A stretch of DNA of 64,000 nt from assembly GCF_003576645.1 (NCBI RefSeq), contig NC_044930.1:20338681-20402680 (forward strand), written 5' to 3'. Positions 47,199 to 58,954 of the stretch are shown piece after piece. Positions within the stretch are counted from its first letter, which is position 1, and each line of letters begins with the position of its first letter. Both the position numbers and the translations under genes were made by a program. Below the pieces are notes generated by a model. It did not search any database, was not told the DNA's origin, and saw nothing but the letters and a program-made list of their open reading frames with translations. The stretch is from Ipomoea triloba. Its lineage: Eukaryota; Streptophyta; Magnoliopsida; Solanales; Convolvulaceae.

Positions 47199-47457
47199 TA
47201 ATTCATTTTTGTTGTTGAGTTTTAAAAATAAAAATATAATGAAGTTATGATAAGCTGATGGCAATAAGAGAAGGGAACAAGTATAGTGTAGAATGAGGTT
47301 TGTAGAAGTTAAGAGGTTAGTGGGTGGCGGTGGGGGTGCGTGCAATAATGCAATGTATCCTTTGTTTGATGAAGAGAGACAATGGCTTGATTCTTAGGTT
47401 GGGAGAGCTCCGAGTGACTGGAGGCAGGCAGCCTAAAAAAGTGATAGGGCTAGCAAG

Positions 47458-47902
47458 CATCAGTATCTTTGCTCCTTTCACGAAATTTCACTAGCTCCAC
47501 ACCAACCCGGCAACCCCTTAGAGCAACACATCAATGCATAGCAGTGGGATATTGAAACAGTAAATGCTTATTTGGAGGAGTGAGAAATAAGAGAGAGAGA
47601 AAAATTGATCCTCCTGCAAATTTAGTGATATTTGGGTCGTTCCCAATAAAATAAATAAATTAATCTTCTTTGCTGGTTGTTTCGCACATCCGCGCCTGAG
47701 AGCAGCACAAATTTTATATATATATATATATATTTTAATTTTAGTTTTGTTTTGTTTTTTTTATTCATCCCTTTCCATTTTCTCTTTCCTAATTACACTT
47801 ACAAAAACTCCTCAATAACCGCGAGATATCCCAGCTGATGAGGATGCTCTTACCATACCTTACTGCATTACGTTCTTACCCCATACCATATTACATTACT
47901 TT

Positions 47903-47946
<44 letters not shown>

Positions 47947-49126
47947 CATTGGGTTCTCCACTCCACACCTCTCTCGGTCTCTTTACTCCAGTTCACACCT
48001 TTCTCCACTCCACTCCTCTCGCCAGTCCACACCTCTCTCGGTCTCTCCACTCCAATTCATACCTCTCTCTACTCCACTCCTCTAGCCCGTCCACACCTCT
48101 CTCCAATTACGACTGAGGACGGTATGAGGTTCATTATAGCTATGAAGTTCATTGTTATGTTGTTCGTCTCCTACATAGTTTGGAAGATATATTGTGTTGT
48201 TTGGGTAAGTATTTTGTATATGATTTTACTCGTGTTTAATATATATGAAAAATTTATTTGATATATATTGACAAGTAAACTTTTTAATTTTTTGTTCTTG
48301 TATTTCGGGGAACAAATCTTGTTGTTAATTTTTTGTTCTTGTATTGTGTTGTCAGCTTTATATATGTTTATTTCTTGTTGTTAATTTCAAATAAAATTTT
48401 CATATATAAAGTTTCTTGTTGATCTTCTTTCAATATCTTCCGTGCGACTTGGGTGCGACTTTCGTGCATTTTCAAATTTATGGAAAAAAAACGGGAAATA
48501 TTAGATCTCTATGACCCATACTAAATTAACCCCGTGATGTTTATTAAAAGATCTAATATTTCCAGTTTTTTTCCATAAATTCGAAAATGCACGGAAGTCG
48601 CACGGAAGATTTAGAAAGAAGATCAACAAGAAATTTTATATATGAAAATTTTATTTGAAATTAACAACAAGAAATAAATATATATAAAGCTAACTTCGGA
48701 CAACACGATTTGTCCCCTGAAATACAAGAACAAAAAATTATAAAGTTTACTTGTCAATATATATCAAATAAAATTTTCATATATATTAAACACGAGTAAA
48801 ATCATATACAGAATATTTACCCGAACAACACAATACATCTTCCAAACTATGTAGGAGACGAACAGCATAACAATGAACTTCATAGCTATAATGAACCTCA
48901 TACCATCCCCAGTCGTCATTGGAGAGAGGTGTGGACTCGCTAGAGGAGTGGAGTGGAGAGAGGTGTGAACTGGAGTGGACTGGAGTGAGAGACCGAGAGA
49001 GGTGTGGACTGACGAGAGGAGTGTAGTGAAGAAATGTGTGAACTGGAGTTGACTGGAGTGGAGAGACCGAGTGAGGTGTGGAGTGGAGAGCCCTGTGAAA
49101 GGAGCAAAGATACTGATGATAGGCAT
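47458..49126. repeat. Large near-palindrome with CTCCACTCC minisatellite
   Basis: The left arm (about 47946-48508) and right arm (48549-49100) are inverted copies around a 40-nt loop. Each arm ends outward in CACACCTCTCTCGGTCTC-type repeats. The homology resumes further out: CATCAGTATCTTTGCTCC at 47460 pairs with its inverse near 49100. The left arm was therefore split by about 460 bp of later insertions. No coding content is supported, and arm similarity looks high by eye. Confidence 0.8.
47490..47945. mobile_element. Insertion in the left arm of the palindrome, with (TA)n
   Basis: Between the two halves of the left arm lie a MITE-like block with TTTGGAGGAGTGAGAAATAA and TTTCCTAATTACACTTACAA (relative of 42251-42547) and a (TA)n tract at 47907-47942. 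No counterpart exists in the right arm. Confidence 0.5.
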
Positions 49127-50238
49127 TGGAATAGGTTATAGGCAGGGGTTATGGCCTATGTGTATCAATTCTATTTAACCTTAAAAGACCCAACACCATC
49201 AACCTCAACTTGTGACAAGTTTTTAGACATTTTTCTATTGAAGGAAACACACTCCTCAAATTATTTTTGAACCAAACACCATCAACCATAACATTTGAAA
49301 TTATATTATTTGATTATAAATTACATTATTTTGTATATTACCAAATGATGTATACTCAGTATACAAATAATTAAATATATTAAATATGTACTTTTATACA
49401 TTGTTTATATAATTTGCCACACCTTGAACTCAAAAAAGGGGCTTTACAGGAGCACCTTTGTGACGCCAAAAGGTATTTTAAAATTGCCCAATTTTGAGGC
49501 CCAATTTACTGTGAAACATAGTCCATGTAGCAGTATGAACCATAAAGTTAAATCATGTCATATCATTTTAATTACATTTTAGTTCAATTTAAAAATATTG
49601 TTATATTTTTTAATTCATTCCACCACACACTAGTTTTACTATAACAACACTAAAGTATCATTTTAATTATACTACAGTTTCATTTGACAATATATATTAG
49701 CTCTTTTTTTATTAGTTTCATTTTCTATACACACTAGTTTAATTATAGTAACGTTTAAGTATAATTTAATTATATTTCGTGTTCATTTGACAATATAATA
49801 TATGTCATTGATGTGGTAAATACGTTGGTGTATACAAGTAGGCTAATGTATGTAGGTATATGAGCTCGGATGACTAGGCATTGAGTTAGATGCTCTTGAA
49901 CTAGCATGTATTGGACCATGGACTTCGATATAACCCAATTATATTATAAACAATTTGTACCGTGATTTTGCCTGTCAAATTTTTATTTAAATGTTCATAA
50001 ATTATATTATGAATCAGGGTCTACCATACACATTATATATAGACCAACTCAAGTACTAAGAAGACTTACGGTACCACAATTGTTCCAAACATTGTCACCT
50101 GGCCTAATCCGTTCCCTGTGTAGTTTCCCATTCATCATCGGACTAAGGAGACTATCATGGGCAAGGGGTGATGGTATGGTATTTTTGGGCCTCTACAGGT
50201 GTTTAGAGAAAATTATTCATATCTAGAGTAAGTAATAG
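49127..50238. other. AT-rich intergenic sequence
   Basis: At 49500-49800 there is a decayed repeat-rich block (ATTACATTTTAGTTCAATTT and relatives) that resembles a family A core. Its ends were not found. No gene. Confidence 0.4.
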
Positions 50239-50486
50239 GGCAAATTATTGCATGGACCATGGTGTACACAGTTGTGTGGACCAAAAATAAAAAGTACATT
50301 ATTTTTGTACTGAAGGTACATTATTTGATAGTATATATCAAATAATATACCTTCAGTACAAAAATACTGTACTCTAAAATAATGTACCTACAATATAAAA
50401 CGAATGTACCTTCAATATAAAAATGATGTACTTTTTATTTTTGGTCCACACGGTTGTGTGGATCATGGTCTATGCAATAATGATTG
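50239..50486. mobile_element. Mutator-like MITE, shell family A, copy 7
   Basis: Left GGCAAATTATTGCATGGACC, right GTCTATGCAATAATGATTG. The flanks 50230-50238 and 50487-50495 are both AAGTAATAG. The core is GTACATTATTTTTGTACTGA and its inverse, as in copy 2, so the element can fold back over nearly its full length. Confidence 0.88.
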
Positions 50487-50612
50487 AAGTAATAGTGAAG
50501 GAAAATATACAAGTGTTGAAATAATATTTAATCATACTTTACAATTGAATAATAAACTGAGCTTGTAGGAGGTTGTCTTTGTGATTGAGTAGCATAATTG
50601 TGGTTTTTAAAG

Positions 50613-50751
50613 TTTTTTTTTTTAGTAATATTGACTCTGTTACAATGCAGTATATGTTCATAACTACTTCCTCAAGAGTCAATTTCGCCCTGGAACCTAC
50701 TCCCTTCCATATGGGAGTGCAACCGGGTGCCATTAGACCACAAGGTCTTGG
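50613..50751 (-). mobile_element. tRNA-derived SINE (family S1), copy 3
   Basis: On - it starts CCAAGACCTTGTGGTCTAAT, has the A-box region TGGTCTAATGGCACCC and a B box GGTTCCAGGGCG, and ends in an A run (T run 50613-50623 on +). Confidence 0.75.
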
Positions 50752-51596
50752 AGCGAGACATAAAGTTAATTAAGGGGAGTGTATTCAGTCATGATTTTCA
50801 TAGACTTTTAAAATTTTTTATAAACTTTAAAAGTTTGAAGGTATTCAATTCAAACTATTAGAAAATCTTTAAGCGTGTGCTTGGTTCACACATGGGAATC
50901 AGAATCGAAATGGGTATCAAATACTTGGTAATGGTAATGAGTTTTGGTGAAAATATTTTGCATGCTTGGTAATAGGGTGGAATGTGAATGGTTATTAATA
51001 GTTGGGAAAGCGGATGAGGAAGGAATAAAATATATGTAATTTAAATTTTAATTAACCTATATTCAATATTAGTCTTATTTTAATCATCTTGATAAGATAT
51101 TTCAAATTATATAATTTGTGTTTAATAATATAGCATTTATCTATAAATATTACAAAATATGTAAATATATAAAAACAAAATAAATTAAGGAAAAAAGAAC
51201 GTGAACAAATAAAATAAACAAAAATAGTGTGGGTGCGAGAGGATGAAGCTACATTAAGAGAACATGAATACTATTAGGAAAAGAAAAAACCTATAAATAG
51301 TAAATGTAAATCTGCAAATACAGAGTGTTTGTGGGCAGTGGGCACTTGATATGTACACCAGTGTGTGAGAAAGAACAAATTAAACTACACGTGGTAGGTG
51401 TGGCTTCAATCAGTGTACAATGTAATGAATAATACTCACACAAATAAAATATATTCCATTCCAATTAGCAATAGCCAATAATGTCCCTTCTTCACCTTCT
51501 TCTTCTTCTGTCAGCTTAATATTGTGCAAAGAAACAGCCCAGATTGAAGTGCTGGTGTGACAATGCTGTCCTAATTAAGATGCAGATGCAGACTTG
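50752..51596. other. Intergenic sequence downstream of the kinase gene
   Basis: GTGTGCTTGGTTCACACATG near 50875 suggests the end of a Tourist-like MITE, with no confirmed partner. The 3' untranslated region of the - strand kinase gene should lie in 51400-51596. Confidence 0.4.
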
Positions 51597-54553
51597 CTAG
51601 TTTTGTGCAGTAGCAGAAGCTCTAAGCGTCCCGCCTAGCTCGATGGGAACGAGGGGGATAAGAGAATGCAACACATCTGTTATCAATGGACGATAACTTG
51701 GCTCCGGTTGGACACACAGCACAGCTACTGCTGCAACCTACACAACCCCCAACCCCAAACAACCTTTAGATGCGTTTGGGTACTCAAAATAACTAACTAA
51801 GCATTCATATATGGAATGGAGAACATTATTTATGATTTGTGTGCAAAAACCTGGTATAAATGCTTTAAATCCATTGTATTTCTGATCACTGAATCCACGA
51901 TGTTCGGGAGCTTTGATCTATCTGTGAGCTCTGGCATCGCCTGCCACATTGCATAAACAAAACCATTCGATCAGCTTCAAATTCAATTCACTCAAACCCA
52001 TATTCATAAAACCATTCTCCTACATACCCATGACACAATGGATTGGCACTGACCTTGTGCCACTTTCTCCATCGCCCTTCTTCCTAGTAGAAGCTCCAAA
52101 AGTACAACTCCAAATGCATAAACATCGCTTTTATCAGTTAACTTTCCTGCGCATAATTCAGATTAATTCTTCATTGCCTTCCTTACAGGAAATTATATAT
52201 TTTCAACATTGCAGTTAGTTTTGTCCCCAATATTTTACTGCCCTTTCGGTTCGTTGCTTAACAATCAAATCAATTCAAAGGCATCAAATTTGAGACAAAA
52301 TGAATGGAGCTAAAACACAGTAGCTTTAAGCATGTTAGGGTGCCTAACCAAAGTATTATCTTAGTCTCCTATGAAATGACTTTGCATGTGCACTTAGTCC
52401 CACATGTACTTAAACAAACACTCCTAAGTTTTAAACAAACATTAATTCCACAGAAGACTGTTCCCTTGACTCCTCAGCACACTGATAAAACAATCCTTTT
52501 TTTTTGCTTCTTTTTTAACAGATAGATAACAGTATTATATTATATTATTCCTGCAGCATGGTTTTTCGTCGACTAAGCTAAGAATTTTAGATAGCATACC
52601 GTCTAATAGGTACTCTGGAGCTACATATCCTAAGGTTCCCGAGAGCTTGGCATCGTTCTTGTTTTGGGCCCCATCTGGCACAGCGAGGCCAAAATCTGAA
52701 AGCTGAAGTGAACCAAACACTACTAGTAGGTGAAGTTTCATGATTCATATGATGATTCAAGGAAGCAGAGATAGAAAGATTTTACCTTGGCATTGAAGTT
52801 GGGATCCAGAAGGATATTAGAGGATTTCAGATCTCGATGGATTATGGGTGGATTGCAGCATTCATGCAAATATTCTAATCCACTGCTCACCTCAAATCAA
52901 ATCAAATGGTTGCAGCAATTTAATTTGTTAATAATTTCCAGAAGACTCAATTCAATTATTGAAACCTACCCTTGTTTCCACATGCTGATGATGTGCTGTC
53001 TATTGCTTAAAAAACCACTCACCTCGCTATCCCCAGCGCGATTTTCATCCTGAGATGCCACGTTAATGCTGATCCCCGGGAAGGTCCTGATCCACAGTGA
53101 AAACAAACAACAAAACTATGGTTTTCACATTCAAATTCCTGTGTTTTATTTACTACTCTGAAGATATCACACTACCTACCATGTAGTTGATCTTCGAGAG
53201 ATCCATTTTCCATCAACTCATACACGATGAGCCTTGTATCAGCACGGATGCTATACCCGAACAAAGAAATCACATTCGGATGCTGAATTTTACTCAATAA
53301 CTCCACCTCGGTCTACAATATGGGTATCTTTTAATAAAAATGAGAAAAAAGCTTCAAATGCAATGAAGCAGTAAAAGTAAAAGTGTAAAACAGTGCCCAC
53401 CCACCTCAAATTCTTGTATGGCATCATCTTGAGTTACCCCTTCTTGTAGCTTCTTCACAGCTACAAACAAGTTGTCTTCCAGCTTGCCCTTGTATACACA
53501 ACTGAACCCCCCTTTCCCCAAGATTTCGGTTTCCTGGAAATTGTTTGTGGCCGATTCTAGCGTCTCGTACTCCATCAAAGACACACATTTTTTCACACAT
53601 GACTTTTCCTTTGAGCAGTTCACATATGGGGCTGAGGCTGATGATGGGAATGGAGGCTTCCCTTTAACTATATCATCTTCACAACAAATTAAAGCCATTG
53701 AAACAAACAATCAGTAAAGAACACAATAATTCTCATTAATTTTATACATCAGAAACTTATTAGTTGAAGAAAAAAGTAAGTACAGTACCTGAAGTGTGAA
53801 TAGTTTCCTCAACTCCCTTCTTGCATTGATAAATCCTCCACAAACAACCCATCACCAAGATGATTGCACCCAGCAGCACAACAGAAGCAGCAATGAGTGC
53901 TATAAATAATTTCCTATTGGGATCCATATGCTTGCTGCTTACTATTTCAATCCCTGATTACAAATTTATTATTAATCCAAAATCCAAATGCAAAACAGAC
54001 ATAAAATTACCTCAGAGATTATTGCTAAGATCAAGGGAGGAAGATATCCCACAAATAAAGCCAGAAAATCAAAATTTGCAGAAAAAAGAATACCCTTTTC
54101 CATATACAGAAATCTTGCATTTATCCAATCCCACCCAACAATAAAAAGGGTACCATAAAACCCATTCCTCCTTCCCTCCATCCCTCTTCAAACCATTTCA
54201 TTTAATGTACTAGTACTGAGTGTAACCTATCTACATGATGATGATGATGATGATGGCTCCAACAATTTGAATTTTAAAAACTTCAACTTTATTCTTAAAA
54301 AAAAAAAAAAAAAAAAAAAACTTCAACTTTAGAAATATATATGATGCCACTGCAAAACCAAGAAATTAAACAACAAAAACAGATACCTACCTGGAGAGTA
54401 GGTTGCTGATGCTGATGCATATAATGGTGAAGAAATGGGTGCAGACATGGAAGAAAGAGGAGGGTCTGCTCTGGCATAAACTGATGTGAGAGTAGAGAGA
54501 TGAAGGACCCAAAAGGGAAAATCCACAAACATTACTACAACATTCCTCTTCAT
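51597..54553 (-). CDS. Receptor-like protein kinase, At1g80640-like
   Basis: Ten exons on - join in phase: 54553-54391, 53953-53789, 53676-53405, 53312-53180, 53086-53023, 52882-52786, 52702-52600, 52146-52028, 51940-51851 and 51737-51597. They give 448 residues. There is a signal-peptide-like N-terminus ([19 protein letters not shown]), a very short Ser/Pro-rich ectodomain and a transmembrane helix at about 70-92 ([19 protein letters not shown]). The kinase domain has glycine loop [11 protein letters not shown] (163-173), Lys184 (VAVKK), HRDLKSSN (Asp283), DFG (301-303) and APEY (326-329), so it is an active-type RD kinase. The tail is [10 protein letters not shown]. The ligand and partners are unknown from sequence. 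Introns hold a (ATG)n tract and a 25-base A run. No lesion seen. Confidence 0.92.
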
Positions 54554-54827
54554 TACTGTGTTCCTTTCTTAGCTCTTCTAAGAAAGAGAGAGTTGCTAAA
54601 TAGAGACAGAGAGACAGAGGAAGAAGAAAAGCTTAGATGAAGGAAGAAGTCTGTTTTCTGGGATTTCTAAATTCTATTACCGTTTCCCAAAATTTGAATC
54701 CTCTCCCTCCCTCAATCCCAAAATTTACTCTGTTTAGTATGCAAGCTTGACTTCTTGATAATATTTATGTTTGTTTTTGTTTTATTGTTAATTTAAGCAT
54801 ATTTGGCCTTTTTTTAGTTAAAAATAA

Positions 54828-55556
54828 GAAAAATTGTACTTCTCGTCCCTAATTGGATTCGTTTCTAAATGTCAGTCATTCTCACTTTTCATTACTAAGC
54901 TATCATTGACGTTGCACTTTTCCCTCCTTTACTAATAAAATATTAGGAATGAAATTTGCAATTTTAGTATAACTCATGGACGAAAAGAAAGCACGAAAGG
55001 ACGAAAAATGCAATGTCAATGATAACTTAGGGACAAAAAGTGAGCATGACCAATACTTAGGGTGTGTTTGGAAAGCAGGAAAATGACTTCTAGAAAATGA
55101 ATCATTTTCCGAAAAATGAGTTCATTTTCAGTGTTTGAATATACTCTGGAAAACTGTTTGTGTGTGTTTGGTTCATTTTCCGGAAAATGAGTATAAATGT
55201 ATAATTATATATTTTTATTATTTTATTTAAAATATAAAAATATATAAACTAATAATATTTATTAGAAATTAGAATTTTTTTTTTTTTTTACAAAAAAAAC
55301 GTTGCATGAAGCCATTTTCCGTTTCCAGAAAATGACTTCCAGATTTTTTGTCCGGAAGTCATTTTTCGAAAAAAATGAGCTCATTTTCCGTGGTCAACGA
55401 AAAATGTTTTCCGTTGACCACATTTTCCGGATGTTGCCAAACACCAAAAGCCCGGAAAATGATTTCCGGAAATCATTTTCCGGGTTACCAAACACGCCCT
55501 TAGGGATGAATTCTACAATTACCCTATAACTTTGGGACGAATAGTGTAATTTTCCC
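54828..55556. mobile_element. Mutator-like foldback MITE holding a Tourist-like MITE
   Basis: Left GAAAAATTGTACTTCTCGTC, right GGACGAATAGTGTAATTTTCCC. The flanks 54819-54827 and 55557-55565 are both TAAAAATAA. The inverted arms share CACTTTTCATTACTAAGCTA-like text with the inverse near 55030-55060. It lies just upstream of the kinase gene, about 275 bp from the start codon. Confidence 0.78.
55060..55499. mobile_element. Tourist-like MITE (GGGTGTGTTTGG family), copy 2
   Basis: Left GGGTGTGTTTGGAAAGCAGG, right CCGGGTTACCAAACACGCCC. TTA is present on both sides (55057-55059 and 55500-55502), the PIF/Harbinger target. The interior is GGAAAATGACTTCC/GGAAGTCATTTTTCG repeats. It is nested in 54828-55556. 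Confidence 0.82.
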
Positions 55557-55565
55557 TAAAAATAA

Positions 55566-56097
55566 TTGTTCTTTAATTTACATAAACGTCACTGCACTGT
55601 TATCTTAATGTACGTTCTAGATGAAGTCTTTCTTGTGACTATAATTAACTATTTTCTATTATGCAAAAATTAAAAATCTTTAATTAAATATAAAATTTAA
55701 AATAAATTTCTTTTATTTATATAATGAAATTTTAATATCTTTATTTGTTTCATATTGTGTCTTCTTTTATTTCTATAAATGTTAGTGATTTTTTTTATAT
55801 GACATTCAAATTTTGAAGCTAAAATCATTTAATGGGAACTATATACAAAATATTAGTAATTTAAACAATTTTAAAAAATTCAAAATGTGATATATGTGTG
55901 TAAGATATCGGTGTATCATGTGAGATGTGAGAATGATGTAAAAAATGAGAATTAATATGAATTGTCTAAATCACATAATTAAACTATAACATAATTGATC
56001 CAAACTATCTTTTCAATTGCACTATATAATATTTGATGTTATAATTTCTATAATTATATACCGATTCAAATATTCTTAAAATATTATATCAAATACA
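55566..56097. other. AT-rich sequence, probably Helitron body
   Basis: No gene. The text approaching 56097 (ATACCGATTCAAATATTCTT) matches the text before the Helitron end at 63819. The 5' end of this element was not located. Confidence 0.4.
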
Positions 56098-56127
56098 TTT
56101 CGTACATCAAACGGGTACGAACACTAG
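56098..56127 (+). mobile_element. Helitron 3' terminus (second, decayed copy)
   Basis: The hairpin stem TTCGTAC ... GTACGAA is followed closely by ACTAG|T, as in Helitron 3' ends (hairpin then CTRR, insertion before T). The preceding 60 bp match the Helitron end at 63740-63819. Confidence 0.6.
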
Positions 56128-56469
56128 TTAAACTATATAAATTTATAGGTAACAATTTTGTAATAAAAAAATTGTGGTTAAATTAAAAAAAAAATAATAA
56201 TTATCTGAAATTAAATTATAAAGAAAAATAATTATGCACTTAAAAAGTAACTCTTTTATTTACTAATGAGGTTGTTATGAATTAAAATCCTTTCAACATT
56301 TCTTGTAAGGTCTTATGTAACGTATTATATATTCCAATGATGATCGATCACACGATATTTACCATAACAAGGGAAGAAAATGCTTTACTTTATATCAATG
56401 CAATATTAATTAATATGATGTTGCAATATTTTCTTATTTGTATTTAATTTCTTCCCAAAATGTTTTATC

Positions 56470-56690
56470 TCCAACCTCAAGGACTCCTAGCCTAGTCCGA
56501 CAGAGCATCTGAGAAGATGTAAATCATTATAACTCAGCTAAATATAGAGGCTAGACCTTTGCTTACCTCGTACAAAGAGCCCCTCACTTTGAGAGGTTGC
56601 TCCCACACTGTCACGGGTGAGACCCTGGTCTTTCTTCCTAAACTTTACCACTGTGACCAACTGAGCTCTCATGTGTACTGGTTGTATTTA
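56470..56690 (-). mobile_element. tRNA-derived SINE (family S2), second copy
   Basis: On - it starts with GAGCTCAGTTGGTCACAGTG (A box) and has CAGGGTCTCACCC as a B-box-like site. The body AGTGTGGGAGCAACCTCTCA matches the SINE at 12440-12705. Confidence 0.6.
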
Positions 56691-56757
56691 ATTTTCTCCA
56701 TAGTACCTTGAGAAAGAAACAAATTAAAAAGGCATGCACTTTATGAGTTATTCACTA

Positions 56758-57009
56758 CAATCATTATTCTATAAATCATGGTCTACACAACTATGTGAAC
56801 CATGAATAAAAGTAACATTTTTAATATACTAGTGATACATTATTTATGTATTGAAATTTGAAAGTATATTCTTTAAAAATACATTATTTGAGTATCGAAT
56901 ATACATTATTTTGTATATTATCAAATAATGTGCATTCAATAAGTAACCAATGTACATTTAATATATTAAAAATGTATTTTTTATTCATGTTTCTGGAAAA
57001 AAAATTGTT
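56758..57009. mobile_element. Mutator-like MITE, shell family A, copy 8 (reverse orientation)
   Basis: The left end CAATCATTATTCTATAAATC is the inverse of the AATAATGATTG terminus of copies 2 and 7. The palindromic CATGGTCTACACAACTATGT and the ACATTATTTGAGTATCG core fit that subgroup. The flanks TATTCACTA and TCTTCACTA match at 8 of 9. The right end is decayed. Confidence 0.65.
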
Positions 57010-57119
57010 TCTTCACTATCCTTGATGATGTTGGCATGCTATTTTATTTGCTAGCTACAGTGTGTCGTACTGTCCCAATGACGTCCGAAACTCCGAATTA
57101 TGAAATATGATTTTTAAAA

Positions 57120-57553
57120 GGGAAAAGGGTCAAATAAGCCCTTGAACAATAGCTGAAAAGTTAATTAGGCCCCTAAATATTAAAAAAAGTATAATTAACC
57201 CCTTTAACACGTTAAATTGAGACAAATAAGCCCAAAAATCGGTAAATGATCTGCTATGATCATTTACTGTTCAGGCAAAAATCCGACGACTGGCGATGGC
57301 AGAACCGTCACCGATCGCCGGACTCCGGCGGAAGGTGACCATCCACCGGAGTCCGACGATCGGCGACGGTTCTACCGTCATCGCCGAATTTTTGCCTGAA
57401 CAGTAAATGACCTACTATGGCAGGTCATTTACCGGTTTTCAGGCTTATTTGTCCCAATTTAACGTGTTAAAGGGGCTAATTGTACCTTTTTAATATTTAG
57501 GGGTCCAATTGACTTTTTAGCTATTGTTCAGGGGCTTATTTGACCCTTTTCCC
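57120..57553. mobile_element. Mutator-like MITE, near-complete palindrome
   Basis: Starts GGGAAAAGGGTCAAATAAGC and ends GCTTATTTGACCCTTTTCCC. The whole element is an inverted repeat folding around a GC-rich centre (GGCGGAAGGTGACC near 57335). The flanks TTTTTAAAA and TTTTTAATA match at 8 of 9. Its arms resemble those at 3686-4249 and 33282-33728. Confidence 0.8.
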
Positions 57554-57739
57554 TTTTTAATATGTCAATATAACATTGTTTAGATGGTAATACAAAATAT
57601 CATTTTATTACTGCAGAATATTGTTAATATTATCTTATATATAAAAATTATATAAGAGTTCATGATAGTGAGACTTTAATGAGAATATAAAATTTGTTAT
57701 TGTAATTTTTGTTAGTACTATTAACTCTATTACAATGTA

Positions 57740-58220
57740 AAGTATTATATATATAATATAATGCTTAAATTATTGATGATATATAAAATTTTGTTATTTA
57801 ATTACTTTATTTTTCGTAAACTGTCTATTACAGTTTTACTATAAAGTACTGAATTTATGCTATATAGTATTATATATAAGGTTTAAAGTATTGATGTTAT
57901 CTGCAATTCTATTATTTTATTACTTTAAATTCTATAATTGTCTATTATAGTTTTACTATAAAGTACTATATTTATGCTATAAAATGTTATATATAAGGCT
58001 TAAGATATTAATTATATCTGTAATTCTATTATGTTATTACTTTATTTCCTACAAATTGTCTATTAGAGTTTTGTTATAAAGTTTTGTGTTTATGCTTTAA
58101 AGTATTATAAAGGTATTAATGATATATGCATTTTTGTTATGCTATTACTTTTTTTCATACAACTCGTCCATTACAGTTTTTGTTATAAAGTACTACATTT
58201 ATGATATAAAGTATTATATA
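57740..58220. repeat. AT-rich tandem repeat, unit about 120 bp
   Basis: Four diverged units share TTATAAAGTACTATATTTAT, AGTATTATATATAAGGCTTA and TTTGTCTATTA-type blocks. The array resumes at 60905, so the LTR element 58221-60904 inserted into it. Confidence 0.7.
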
Positions 58221-58717
58221 TGACGGTAAGAATGTTACCGGTATCTTTGTATTATTAATCTCAGTGTCAAAGTACAATGGTGAGTACAATAGTCTAGTAG
58301 TGTTTGTCTTAGTAATGTTGCGTCTCCCGTCTCTATGAGTGTGAATGTCTTTTTATATGCCTGAGTGCAACGACTCTTTGCTTCCACTTCAATGCGCAGT
58401 AAGTGACCTCTTCAATGTTGTTCTTCAGTAAGTGGATATTAATACTGAGGAACCGTTGGAGTGGCTCCTCCTCTTTAATGCGTAACGGCCTCTTTCACGT
58501 CCATTCACTGCCTTCGGGTCAGTGCTGATGATTCGGGTCGGGTGCTGATGCCCAATTATCCAGTCACCAGTCCCCCCCCACTCCCTAGCCAACGAGAGTG
58601 GTTGAAGTGGTTTGGGAGCAATGACGTGTATACAAATTTTTTTTTCAAGTGGTTTGGGAGCAATGACGTGTATACAAATTTTTTTTTCGAACGGTAGGAG
58701 AATTGTAGCCGTGGCGA

Positions 58718-58954
58718 GGGCGAGGGCGAGGCCTCGGCCAATTTTTGGCCGAGGATGACCTCGGCCAATTTTGGTCGAGGTTGGCCGAGGTCAGCCTCGG
58801 CCAATTGTTGTGGCCGGGGTCAGCCTCGGCCAATTNGGGCGAGGGCGAGGCCTCGGCCAATTTTTGGCCGAGGATGACCTCGGCCAATTTTGGTCGAGGT
58901 TGGCCGAGGTCAGCCTCGGCCAATTGTTGTGGCCGGGGTCAGCCTCGGCCAATT
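58718..58954. repeat. 118-bp exact duplication around the N at 58836
   Basis: 58718-58835 and 58837-58954 appear identical base for base, separated only by the single N. This is most likely an unmerged assembly overlap and not biology. Confidence 0.8.

Noticed and set aside
47838..48116. Ser/Leu/His-rich frame at the edge of the palindrome
   Set aside because: Produced by (TA)n and the CTCCACTCC minisatellite; its counterpart frame occurs on the other arm for the same reason.
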